Part shown: positions 1 through 8,606 of the stretch, in pieces
Layout of the letters: every line of letters starts with the position of its first letter
Position numbering within the stretch: the first letter of the stretch is position 1
Source of the DNA: Anaeromyxobacteraceae bacterium
Lineage (GTDB): Bacteria; Myxococcota; Myxococcia; Myxococcales; Anaeromyxobacteraceae
NCBI GenBank assembly: GCA_027349605.1
Contig: DAIEMM010000481.1
Span: forward strand, 1-9,115
DNA: 9,115 bases
Direction of reading: 5' to 3'
Notes under the pieces: model-generated
Seen by the model: only the letters and a program-made list of their open reading frames with translations
Database searches by the model: none
What the model was told of the DNA's origin: nothing
Made by a program: the position numbers and the translations under genes

Positions 1-1
1 C

Positions 2-199
2 GCCCTTTCCCGGGGCGTGACGCGGGAGGCGCTCCTTCCCTGGGAGCGGGCGGTCCGCGCCCGCCACCGGCGCCACGCCGCGGTGACCCGGCTCGTGCTG
101 TCCATGGCGCGCCGCCCACGCCTTCGACGCGCGGCGGTGGAGTGGCTCGGCCGCGCCCCGCGCCTCTTCGACGCGCTGGTGGCCGGCGCCGTCGGCTGA
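2..199 (+). CDS. C-terminal end of a probable FAD-dependent oxidoreductase (partial)
   Basis: An open frame enters from the left edge and stops at TGA 197-199, leaving 65 residues. The fragment has no catalytic motif. It is basic and helical, with an ALLPWERAVRARHRR stretch followed by two 'RRPRLRR...RAPRLFDALVAGAVG'-like helices. This pattern of a 'YE/WER' helix and then repeated short helices ending in a small hydrophobic tail resembles the C-termini of geranylgeranyl-reductase/UbiH-type FAD-dependent oxidoreductases; that is recalled family knowledge, not a search result. The FAD-binding GxGxxG domain would lie upstream, outside the window. A 77-nt gap separates it from gpsA, so it may or may not share a transcript with the genes downstream. 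An unrelated basic C-terminus is possible. That it is coding is fairly likely; the family is uncertain. Confidence 0.5.
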   Translation, partial: ALSRGVTREALLPWERAVRARHRRHAAVTRLVLSMARRPRLRRAAVEWLGRAPRLFDALVAGAVG

Positions 200-266
200 T
201 CGACGGGCATCCCGCGAGAATCGAGCGCAAGCACGCCGGTCCGTGGTTAACTGAACCCCTTCGATC

Positions 267-271
267 GGAGG
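267..271 (+). promoter_or_regulatory. Ribosome binding site of gpsA
   Basis: GGAGG lies 5 nt before the ATG at 277. It settles the gpsA start: the same frame stays open upstream to about position 142, but the conserved nucleotide-binding strand begins only three or four codons after this ATG, and no comparable site precedes the upstream candidates. Confidence 0.8.
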
Positions 272-276
272 CGACA

Positions 277-1275
277 ATGCGTTCGACGGTGCTCGGAGCG
301 GGATCCTGGGGAACCGCGCTTGCCTCGGTGCTGGCCAGCAAGGGCTTCCCCGTGACGCTCTGGGGGCGCGACGTCCCGGTCCTGGACGCCGTGACGAAGG
401 ATCACGAGAACCCGCATTACCTGCCCGGCATCAAGCTGCCGCCGACGCTCGGGGCCACCCCGGTCCTGGCCCGCGCCCTCGAGGGGGCCGAACTGGTGGT
501 CTTCGCCGTCCCCAGCTCCGGGATGCGCCAGGTGGCCATCGAGGCGAAGCGCCACCTCCACGCCGGGACCGCCGTGGTCTCGGCGGCGAAGGGCATCGAG
601 GAAGGCAGCCTCATGTCCATGGCCGAGGTGCTCGAGGACGTGCTGCCGGTGGCCATGCACCCGTACCTGGCCTACATCGGGGGCCCGTCCTTCGCCCGCG
701 AGGTGGTGCAGCAGATGCCCACCGCGGTCACCGTGGCCGGTCGCTGGGACCGGGTGACCAAGTCGGTGCAGGACGCCTTCCACACCCGCTGGTTCCGCCC
801 CTACACCTCCAACGACATCCCCGGCAACGAGCTCGGCGGCGTCGTGAAGAACGTCATCGCCATCGCGGCCGGCATGTCCGACGGCCTCGGGTTCGGCGCC
901 AACGCGCGGGCCGCCCTCATCACGCGAGGCCTCGCCGAGGTGACGCGCCTCGCGGTGCGCAAGGGGGCGAACCCCATGACGCTGGCCGGCCTCTCCGGCG
1001 TGGGGGACCTCGTGCTCACCTGCTCCTCCGACCTGTCGCGCAACCGGCGGGTGGGGTTCGGGCTCGGCAAGGGGCAGACCCTCGCCGCCGTCCAGGCCGA
1101 GGTCGGGCAGGTCGCAGAGGGCGTCGTGGCCGCGCGGACGGTCCGTGAACTGGCCCACCGGCTCCACGTCGAGATGCCCATCACCGAGGTGGTCTACCGG
1201 GTGCTCCACCAGGACCTCACGCCCAAGCAGGCGGTGGTGGACCTCATGACCCGGGAGACCAAGGCGGAGATCTAG
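277..1275 (+). CDS. gpsA: NAD(P)H-dependent glycerol-3-phosphate dehydrogenase
   Basis: The 332-residue product matches the usual GpsA length. The family is cytosolic and reversibly reduces dihydroxyacetone phosphate to sn-glycerol 3-phosphate, the backbone precursor of phospholipids. Visible motifs are the Rossmann nucleotide loop GAGSWGTA (residues 7-14), a second-strand LWGRD (28-32) that helps place the cofactor, SAAKGIE (102-108) with the substrate-contacting Lys105, GGPSFA (135-140), the catalytic-type Lys191 in VVKNV, the GLGFGANARAALITRG block (203-218), GLSGVGDL (238-245), the SRNRR cofactor-binding segment (254-258) and EG at 281-282. All are in the expected order with no frameshift or missing residue. 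The ATG at 277 is supported by the GGAGG at 267-271. Only 3 nt separate the stop from the TTG start of the peptidase, so the two genes are probably translated together. Housekeeping gene; identification is secure. Confidence 0.97.
   Translation: MRSTVLGAGSWGTALASVLASKGFPVTLWGRDVPVLDAVTKDHENPHYLPGIKLPPTLGATPVLARALEGAELVVFAVPSSGMRQVAIEAKRHLHAGTAVVSAAKGIEEGSLMSMAEVLEDVLPVAMHPYLAYIGGPSFAREVVQQMPTAVTVAGRWDRVTKSVQDAFHTRWFRPYTSNDIPGNELGGVVKNVIAIAAGMSDGLGFGANARAALITRGLAEVTRLAVRKGANPMTLAGLSGVGDLVLTCSSDLSRNRRVGFGLGKGQTLAAVQAEVGQVAEGVVAARTVRELAHRLHVEMPITEVVYRVLHQDLTPKQAVVDLMTRETKAEI
1266..1269 (+). promoter_or_regulatory. Ribosome binding site of the M3 peptidase, inside the gpsA 3' end
   Basis: GGAG within the last gpsA codons lies 9 nt before TTG 1279. 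This supports the unusual TTG start; the first in-frame ATG is at residue 174, far inside the conserved protein. The arrangement suggests that translation is coupled to gpsA. Confidence 0.6.
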
Positions 1276-1278
1276 ACC

Positions 1279-3162
<1,884 letters not shown>

Positions 3163-3164
3163 GC

Positions 3165-3962
3165 ATGCGCCGCACGCTCCGCGCCGCGCCCACCCTGCTG
3201 CGGGTGGGCTTCTCCGAGGCGGTCGCCTACCGGGTCGAGTTCCTGGTCTGGCTGCTCTCCACCAACATGCCGCTCGTCATGCTGGCGCTGTGGAGCGCGG
3301 TGGCGCGGGACGGCCCGGTGGGACGCTTCACCCAGGCCGACTTCGCCGCCTACTACCTGGCCGCCCTGGTGGTCCGGCTCATGACCGGGGCCTGGGTGGT
3401 CTGGGAGCTGAACTTCGAGATCCGGCAGGGGACGCTGGCCTTCCGGATGCTGCGCCCGGTCCACCCGCTGGTGGCCTACGCCGCCGAGAACGTGGCCGCC
3501 ATGCCGGTGCGCCTGGCCGTGTCCCTGCCGGTGGCGCTCCTCGCGCTGTGGATCCTGGGAGGGAAGCACGTCACCCACGACCCGCTGCTGCTCGCCCTCT
3601 TCCCGGTGACGGTGTTCTCGGCCTGGCTCATCACCTACCTGGCCATGGCGGCGGTGGGCTGCCTGGCCTTCTGGTTCGAGTCGGCCACCTCGCTCTTCGA
3701 CGTCTGGCTCGGCCTCTTCGGGATCTTCTCCGGATACCTGGTCCCGCTCGAGCTCTATCCACGATGGGTGAACGACGTCTCCTGGTTCCTTCCCTTCCGC
3801 TACATGCTGGCCTTCCCGGTGGAGCTGGTCACGGGCGGGCTCACCCGCTCCCAGGCGCTGGCCCAGCTGGGCGCGCAGCAGGCCTTCGTGCTGCTCCTGC
3901 TCGGCGTGGCGGCCGGGATGTGGCGGCTCGGCACGCGGCGCTTCGCCGCCTTCGGGGGCTAG
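3165..3962 (+). CDS. ABC-2 family transporter permease, first of pair
   Basis: A 265-residue integral inner-membrane protein with about six hydrophobic spans (roughly 24-46, 58-80, 106-131, 140-171, 176-196 and 230-251). It fits the ABC-2 permease family formerly called DUF990 (Pfam ABC2_membrane_6). Supporting marks are an amphipathic N-terminus ending in YRVEFLVW (22-29), the cytosolic EIRQGTLAFRMLRPVHP loop (85-101) and the late SGYLVPLELYPRW...LPFRYMLAFPVELVTG region (189-225). Such proteins usually form a heterodimer with a second permease and are powered by a separate ATPase. The second permease follows, but no ATPase is present in the window. The ATG at 3165 lies 2 nt after the peptidase stop, with only a weak upstream GGACGG, so translation is probably coupled. 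The frame stays open far upstream, but that part is a shadow of the peptidase gene. The transported substrate cannot be told from sequence. Confidence 0.88.
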   Translation: MRRTLRAAPTLLRVGFSEAVAYRVEFLVWLLSTNMPLVMLALWSAVARDGPVGRFTQADFAAYYLAALVVRLMTGAWVVWELNFEIRQGTLAFRMLRPVHPLVAYAAENVAAMPVRLAVSLPVALLALWILGGKHVTHDPLLLALFPVTVFSAWLITYLAMAAVGCLAFWFESATSLFDVWLGLFGIFSGYLVPLELYPRWVNDVSWFLPFRYMLAFPVELVTGGLTRSQALAQLGAQQAFVLLLLGVAAGMWRLGTRRFAAFGG

Positions 3963-3965
3963 GAG
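3961..3965 (+). promoter_or_regulatory. Ribosome binding site of the second permease
   Basis: AGGAG overlaps the TAG stop of the first permease and lies 6 nt before ATG 3972. It fixes the second permease start and links translation of the two subunits. Confidence 0.75.
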
Positions 3966-3971
3966 TCCTGG

Positions 3972-4760
3972 ATGGTGCGCTACCTCCGCCTGCTGGCCGT
4001 CCAGTTCCGGGCCTCGCTCCAGACCTCCATGCAGTACCGCATCGACTTCCTGGTCCAGGGAGCCATGTCCTTCTTCTGGATGGCCTGGGCGGTGGTCCCG
4101 CTGCTGGTCGTCTACGGCACGCGCGACCGGGTGGCCGGCTGGGACTTCGACCAGGCCCTGGTGGTGATGGGCTGGTTCCTGGCCATGAAGGGCGTGCTGG
4201 AGGGGGCGGTGAACCCGTCGCTCGCCAGCGTGGTCGAGCACATCCGGAAGGGGACGCTCGACCTGGTGCTCCTCAAGCCGGCCGACGCCCAGTTCCTGGT
4301 CTCGACCGCCAAGTTCGCGCCCTGGCACGTGGTGGACGTGGCCGCCGGCGCGGGCGTCATCGCCTGGGCCTTCTCCCGGATGGGGACGGCGCCGGGCCTG
4401 GCCCGGGTCTCGTCGGCGCTGCTCCTCACCCTCTGCGCCGTGGCCGTCCTCTACTCGCTCTGGATCCTGGTGGTGTCGGCGGCCTTCTTCGTGGTCAAGG
4501 TCGACAACCTGTCCTTCCTCTTCCTGTCCATCTTCGACGCGGCCCGCTGGCCGGTCTCGGTCTTCACCGGGTTCTGGCGCTTCCTCTTCACGGTGGTCGT
4601 CCCGCTCGCCCTCATGACCACCTTCCCGGCCGAGGCCCTGCTAGGGCGCATCCGGCCGCTGGCGGTGGTGGCGGCGGTGGCCGGGTCGCTGGCCTTCGTC
4701 GCCTCCGCACGGGTGGTTTGGCTGCGGGCCATCGCGCGGTATACCTCGGCCTCGTCGTAG
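3972..4760 (+). CDS. ABC-2 family transporter permease, second of pair
   Basis: A 262-residue inner-membrane protein, distantly similar in plan to the gene before it and of the same ABC-2 (former DUF990) permease family. Shared marks are the N-terminal MQYRIDFLVQ (20-29), matching YRVEFLV in its partner, and the cytosolic loop EHIRKGTLDLVLLKPAD (89-105), matching IRQGT...LRP. The C-terminal DAARWPVSVFTGFWR and VVVPLALMTTFPAEALLG segments (189-225) are typical of this family. About six membrane spans are visible. A heterodimeric exporter with the upstream permease is the natural reading, using an ATP-binding subunit encoded elsewhere. Daunorubicin-resistance-like and lipid or polysaccharide exporters have related permeases, so the substrate stays open. 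The 25-nt gap to the next gene holds only that gene's ribosome binding site. Confidence 0.88.
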   Translation: MVRYLRLLAVQFRASLQTSMQYRIDFLVQGAMSFFWMAWAVVPLLVVYGTRDRVAGWDFDQALVVMGWFLAMKGVLEGAVNPSLASVVEHIRKGTLDLVLLKPADAQFLVSTAKFAPWHVVDVAAGAGVIAWAFSRMGTAPGLARVSSALLLTLCAVAVLYSLWILVVSAAFFVVKVDNLSFLFLSIFDAARWPVSVFTGFWRFLFTVVVPLALMTTFPAEALLGRIRPLAVVAAVAGSLAFVASARVVWLRAIARYTSASS

Positions 4761-4775
4761 CCGGAACCAGGATGC

Positions 4776-4780
4776 GGAGG
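4776..4780 (+). promoter_or_regulatory. Ribosome binding site of the first TMTC-like gene
   Basis: GGAGG lies 5 nt before ATG 4786, in the 25-nt gap after the permease. The gap is too short for a terminator, and no hairpin is seen in it. Confidence 0.75.
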
Positions 4781-4785
4781 CGGGG

Positions 4786-6684
4786 ATGAAGCTCGACAGC
4801 CAGGCGACGGGACGCGTCGCGCCCTGGCTGGGGCTCGCCCTCCTGCTCGTCGTCACCGCGGTGGCCTACCAGCCCACCCTCGGCGGTGGATTCGTCCTCG
4901 ACGACGACCGTGTGATCGTGTGGAACCCCGAGCTCCGACGTCCGGACGCGGCGCTCCTCCCCGGGCCGAAGGAGATGCTCGGCACCGGCCGCCCGCTCAC
5001 CTCGGTGACCTTCGCCCTCGACCTCCGGCAAGGCCTCGATCCCCGCCGCTTCCACCGCACCAGCCTCCTCCTGCACCTCCTCGCGACGGCAACGGTCTTC
5101 GTCTTCCTGCGCCGGCTGCTCACCCGGGTGGGGCATGCACGTCCCGGCGGCGTGGCGCTGGTGATCGCCGCCCTCTTCGCGCTCCACCCGATCCAGATGG
5201 AGTCGGTGGCCTACGTCTCCCAGCGCTCGGAGGTGCTCGCGAGCCTCCTGTACCTCTGGGTCCTCATCCTCCTCGACGTGGCGGCGCGGCGCTCTCCGGG
5301 ATGGAAGGGGATCGCGGCGTGGGCCGGCGGCGTCGTCACCTGGATCTTCGCCATGGCGGCGAAGGCCATCGCCATGAGCCTCCCGGGGACGTTCCTGGCC
5401 AGCCAGCTCGTCCTGGCGCCCGCCGGGGAGCGGGGCTGGCGCGCGGCGGCCCGGCGAGGTGTCCGCGGTGCCGTGCTCTCCCTGCCCTTCGCGGCCCTCG
5501 TCTCCTGGAGCGCGATCCTGCAGCTGGCCGCGTTCGAGGCCTCGCCGAACGGGGGCGCGGGATTCGCGGCGACCCCTCTCTCCGGATGGCAGTACCTGCT
5601 CACGCAGCTCCGGGTGCAGTGGTTCTACCTCCGGCTCCTCGTCCTGCCGGCCGGGCTGTCCATCGACCATCCGTTCCGGGCCAGCCGGACGCTCGATCCG
5701 GCCGCTGCCGCGGCGGCGATCGGAGTGGTGGCCGCGGTGGTGCTCGCCTTCTGGATGTGGGCGCGCGCCGAGCGGAGCCGAGGGGATGCGCCGGCCCTCC
5801 GGCTCGGTGCCTTCGGGATCTTCTTCTGGTTCGTGGTGCTCTCCCCCACGTCCAGCGTCGTCCCCGTGATGGACCTCGCGGTCGAGCATCGCGTCTATCT
5901 CGCGTCGATCGGGCCGTTCCTGGCCTGCGTGGTGGCGGTGGACGCGCTCCTCTTCGGCCGGCTCGCACCGCGAAACGCCCGGATCGCGGCGGCCGCTCTC
6001 GCGCTTGCCGCCCTCCTGCCGCTGGGAGCCGCGCTGCGGTCCCGGTCCCAGGTCTGGACCTCCCCGGCCGGGATCTGGAGGGAGGCCATGGCCGTCGACC
6101 CCACGAGCTCGCGGATCGTGATCAACCTCGCCACCGTCCTGGGACGGTCGGGCGACGTGCCCGCGGCGGAGGCGGTCTTCCGGAAGGCCTGGACCTTCGT
6201 GAGGGAGCCCCACGGCGTGGTGATGCTGGCCCTCAACCACGGGGCGTTGCTCATCGCGACCGGGCGTCCGGCCGAGGGGCTCGCCGTCCTCGACCGCGCC
6301 CTTCCCTACGGGCCCAACGACCCGGGCTTCTGGTCGAACCGCTCCACCGCGCTCGGGATGCTGAAGCGGTACCCGGAAGCCCTCGTCGACGCCCGCATCG
6401 CCGCCGGGACCGAACCCTGGAACCCCCTCTTTCGCAACATGCTCGGCGTGGCGCTCCTCGTGACCGGGGACGCGAAGGGCGCGATCGCCGAGTTCGCCGC
6501 CGCCGAGGCGCTCGACCCGGGAAATCCCGACTATCCGGTCACCGCGGCGATCGCCCTGGAGCTGGCGGGGCAGAGGAAGGAAGCCTGCGCGACCTATCGC
6601 CGGGCCCGGGCCACGACGAAGGTGCTTCCCCTTCCCCGCGACGCCGCGGCCCGGGCGGCGCGGCTCGGTTGCCCGATCGAGTGA
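4786..6684 (+). CDS. TMTC/PMT-like GT-C membrane glycosyltransferase with C-terminal TPR repeats (copy A)
   Basis: A 632-residue protein. Residues 1 to about 418 are a polytopic membrane domain with roughly 10-11 spans, the first at about 12-30. Residues about 440-615 form about five TPR-like helical repeats, for example GRSGDVPAAEAVFRKA (453-468), ATGRPAEGLAVLDRAL (491-506), KRYPEALVDAR (527-537) and TGDAKGAIAEFAAAEALDP (560-578). The first extracytoplasmic loop carries FVLDDD (36-41), the acidic motif position of GT-C enzymes; ALHPIQMESVAYVSQRSEVLAS (132-153) and SPTSSVVP...DLAVEHRVYLAS (353-374) match the TMTC/DUF1736-type pattern. GT-C enzymes move a sugar from a polyprenyl-phosphate donor to an acceptor on the outer face of the inner membrane, and the TPR part probably holds the acceptor or a partner. 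Donor and acceptor are unknown. Cys601 and Cys629 recur in copy B. The family assignment is from recalled motifs; activity is inferred. Confidence 0.82.
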   Translation: MKLDSQATGRVAPWLGLALLLVVTAVAYQPTLGGGFVLDDDRVIVWNPELRRPDAALLPGPKEMLGTGRPLTSVTFALDLRQGLDPRRFHRTSLLLHLLATATVFVFLRRLLTRVGHARPGGVALVIAALFALHPIQMESVAYVSQRSEVLASLLYLWVLILLDVAARRSPGWKGIAAWAGGVVTWIFAMAAKAIAMSLPGTFLASQLVLAPAGERGWRAAARRGVRGAVLSLPFAALVSWSAILQLAAFEASPNGGAGFAATPLSGWQYLLTQLRVQWFYLRLLVLPAGLSIDHPFRASRTLDPAAAAAAIGVVAAVVLAFWMWARAERSRGDAPALRLGAFGIFFWFVVLSPTSSVVPVMDLAVEHRVYLASIGPFLACVVAVDALLFGRLAPRNARIAAAALALAALLPLGAALRSRSQVWTSPAGIWREAMAVDPTSSRIVINLATVLGRSGDVPAAEAVFRKAWTFVREPHGVVMLALNHGALLIATGRPAEGLAVLDRALPYGPNDPGFWSNRSTALGMLKRYPEALVDARIAAGTEPWNPLFRNMLGVALLVTGDAKGAIAEFAAAEALDPGNPDYPVTAAIALELAGQRKEACATYRRARATTKVLPLPRDAAARAARLGCPIE

Positions 6685-6685
6685 C

Positions 6686-6690
6686 GGAGG
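6686..6690 (+). promoter_or_regulatory. Ribosome binding site of the second TMTC-like gene
   Basis: GGAGG starts one base after the TGA of copy A and lies 8 nt before ATG 6699. This start gives copy B the same length as copy A; the open frame running upstream to about 4920 is a shadow of copy A. Confidence 0.75.
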
Positions 6691-6698
6691 GGGCATCG

Positions 6699-8597
6699 AT
6701 GGTCCCGGACAGGAAGGTGCTGGCGTTCGCCGCCCCTGGACTCGGCCTTGCCGCCCTCCTCGCCGCCACGGCGCTGGCGTACGCGCCGTCGCTGGGCGGG
6801 GGCTTCGTCCTCGACGACCAGGTGACCGTGGAGCGGAACGGGGCGCTCCGGGCCCCGGACGCCCACCACCTCCCGTCGCTGCCCGGAATGCTGGGCGTCT
6901 CCCGTCCGCTCACGCAGGTGTCCTACGCCGTCGACCTGCGGGCGGCGGGGCTCGATCCCGCCCGGTTCCACCTGACCGGCCTCCTTTTCCACCTGATCGC
7001 GACGGTCCTCGCCTACGCCTTCCTGCGCCGCGTCCTCCTGCGCGTCGGCTACCCGCGTGCCGGAGGGGTGGCCCTGGCGGTGGCCGCGATGTTCGCCCTG
7101 CACCCGATCCAGGCCGAGTCGGTCGCGTACATCTCCCAGCGCGCGGAGGTCCTCGCCTCCCTCCTCTACCTCGCGTCGCTCCTGCTCCTCGACGTCGCGG
7201 CCGCCCGGTGGATGGCCTGGCCCGGGCTCGTCGCCTGGGCCGGTGGGGTCGTCGGCTGGGTGCTCGCCATGGGAGCCAAGGTCATCGCCATCACGGCGCC
7301 CGCTGCCTTCGTGCTCGAGCAGGCGACGCTGGCCCCCGCCGGCGAGCGGGGAGGGCGGGCGGTGGCGAGGCGGGTGATCCGGGCGCTCGTCCTCGCCTCG
7401 CCGGTCATCGCGCTCGCCGCCTGGAGCGCGACCCTGCAGTTCGCCTCGTTCGAGGCGAGCCCGGCGGGCGGGGCGGGGTTCACCGCGACGCCGCTCTCGC
7501 CAGGACAGTACCTCCTCACCCAGCTCCGGGTGCAGTGGCTCTACCTGAGGCTCCTCGCCTGGCCGCAGGGCTTCGCCTTCGACCGGGGGTTCCAGCCGAG
7601 CCTGGGAGTCGACGCGGCGGTGCTCCTCGCGGGAGCGGGGCTCCTGGGGTTCGTCGCGCTCGCGCTCTGGCTCTGGAGGCGTGCGGAGCGCGGGGAGGGC
7701 GACCCGGCGCCGGAGCGGCTCTGCGCCTTCGGGATCCTGTTCTGGTTCGTCGTCGTCTCCCCGACCTCCAGCCTCGTCCCCCTGCTCGACCTGGCCGTCG
7801 AGCACCGGGTGTACCTCGCCTCGCTGGGGCCGTTCCTCGCGGTGACGGTGGGTGCGGATGCGCTCCTGCGCCGGATGCTCGGTCCCCGGGCAACGCGGCC
7901 GGGGGTGGCGCTGCTCCTCCTCGTCCTGGCGGCCCTGGGCGTCTCCTCCTACGGGCGAGCGCAGACGTGGGGCTCCACCGTCACGCTCCTCCGGGAAGCG
8001 AGGGCCGCCACGCCGGACAGCGAGCGGATCCAGATCAACCTGGCCATCGCGCTGCGGCAGAAGGGCGACCTGGCCGGTGCGGAAGCCGAGCTTCGCAAGG
8101 CCTGGAGGTCCGCCCGCACGGTGACCCTGGTGACGGACGTGGCGACGAATCTCGGCGCCCTCCTCATCGAGACCGGGCGTGTGGCCGAGGCGGTCTCCGT
8201 CCTGGACCGGGGACTGCGGGCGTCGCCGGAGAACACCTTGCTCCGGGTGAACCGGTCGGCGGCCCTGAGGATGCTGGGGCGGTACCCGGAGGCCCTCGAC
8301 GAGGCGCGACGCGCCGTGGCGCTCCGCCCGGACGACCCGATCACCCGGAACATCCTGGGGATGGCGCTCCTGGCGACGGGGGACCTGGCATCCGGTCTGG
8401 AGGAGATCCGCACCGCCGAGGCGCTCGATCCGGGCAACCCGGAGTTCCCCATCACGGCGGCGATCGCGCTGGCGCGGCAGGGGCATCGGGGCGAGGCCTG
8501 CGCCGCGCTCCGCCGTGCACGCGCCGCGACCCGCATCCTGCCGATGCCCAGGAATGGCGTGCGACTCGCCGCGCAGCTCGGCTGCCCGATCGAGTAG
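6699..8597 (+). CDS. TMTC/PMT-like GT-C membrane glycosyltransferase with C-terminal TPR repeats (copy B)
   Basis: A 632-residue paralogue of the preceding gene with the same plan: about 10-11 membrane spans to residue 418, then about five TPR-like repeats (about 440-615), among them QKGDLAGAEAELRKAW (454-469), ETGRVAEAVSVLDRGL (491-506), GRYPEALDEARRAVALRP (527-544) and TGDLASGLEEIRTAEALDP (560-578). Its TPRs are closer to the usual TPR consensus than those of copy A. FVLDD (36-40), ALHPIQAESVAYISQRAEVLAS (133-154) and SPTSSLVP...DLAVEHRVYLAS (354-375) are kept. It differs beside the acidic motif, where copy A has DDDRVIVW and copy B has DDQVTVER, so donor or acceptor choice may differ. Cys601 and Cys629 are shared with copy A. 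Expected place: inner membrane with TPRs on the periplasmic side, if the topology follows TMTC proteins. Glycosyltransferase activity is inferred from family motifs; a non-catalytic scaffold is possible. Confidence 0.82.
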   Translation: MVPDRKVLAFAAPGLGLAALLAATALAYAPSLGGGFVLDDQVTVERNGALRAPDAHHLPSLPGMLGVSRPLTQVSYAVDLRAAGLDPARFHLTGLLFHLIATVLAYAFLRRVLLRVGYPRAGGVALAVAAMFALHPIQAESVAYISQRAEVLASLLYLASLLLLDVAAARWMAWPGLVAWAGGVVGWVLAMGAKVIAITAPAAFVLEQATLAPAGERGGRAVARRVIRALVLASPVIALAAWSATLQFASFEASPAGGAGFTATPLSPGQYLLTQLRVQWLYLRLLAWPQGFAFDRGFQPSLGVDAAVLLAGAGLLGFVALALWLWRRAERGEGDPAPERLCAFGILFWFVVVSPTSSLVPLLDLAVEHRVYLASLGPFLAVTVGADALLRRMLGPRATRPGVALLLLVLAALGVSSYGRAQTWGSTVTLLREARAATPDSERIQINLAIALRQKGDLAGAEAELRKAWRSARTVTLVTDVATNLGALLIETGRVAEAVSVLDRGLRASPENTLLRVNRSAALRMLGRYPEALDEARRAVALRPDDPITRNILGMALLATGDLASGLEEIRTAEALDPGNPEFPITAAIALARQGHRGEACAALRRARAATRILPMPRNGVRLAAQLGCPIE

Positions 8598-8606
8598 GCT
8601 CGGGAC

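Larger units (their letters stand above)
4786..8597 (+). repeat. Tandem gene duplication (two TMTC-like paralogues)
   Basis: The two coding regions are each 1,899 bp, head to tail, 14 nt apart, and align along their whole length. I see only one single-residue insertion in copy B (near residue 83) and one compensating deletion (about 391-415). Over the last 112 residues, 66 are identical by hand count. Some DNA stretches are nearly unchanged: 5590-5622 and 7506-7538 differ at 2 of 33 bases, and both genes end in the same CPIE codons. Substitutions are spread over the remainder, so the duplication is not recent. Confidence 0.9.

Noticed and set aside
200..276. A possible sigma70-like promoter for gpsA (TTAACT at 247-252)
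   Set aside because: No convincing -35 element lies 16-18 nt upstream. The gap is the best place for a promoter, but the sequence alone does not support naming one.
3290..4789. A 499-codon + strand frame across both permeases
   Set aside because: Its Gly/Pro/Arg/Leu-rich translation has no pattern of membrane spans, whereas the two permease frames do.
4612..6696. A 694-codon open frame on the - strand opposite copy A
   Set aside because: A GC-bias shadow: Arg, Gly, Pro, Glu and His dominate, and no domain is recognisable.
4920..6698. An in-frame + strand extension upstream of copy B, giving a 1,225-codon frame
   Set aside because: The extension overlaps copy A in another frame and its translation is proline/arginine-rich. 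ATG 6699 with GGAGG gives a protein collinear with copy A.
8598..8606. A terminator between copy B and rnz
   Set aside because: Only 9 nt separate the genes, and no hairpin with a T-run is visible.
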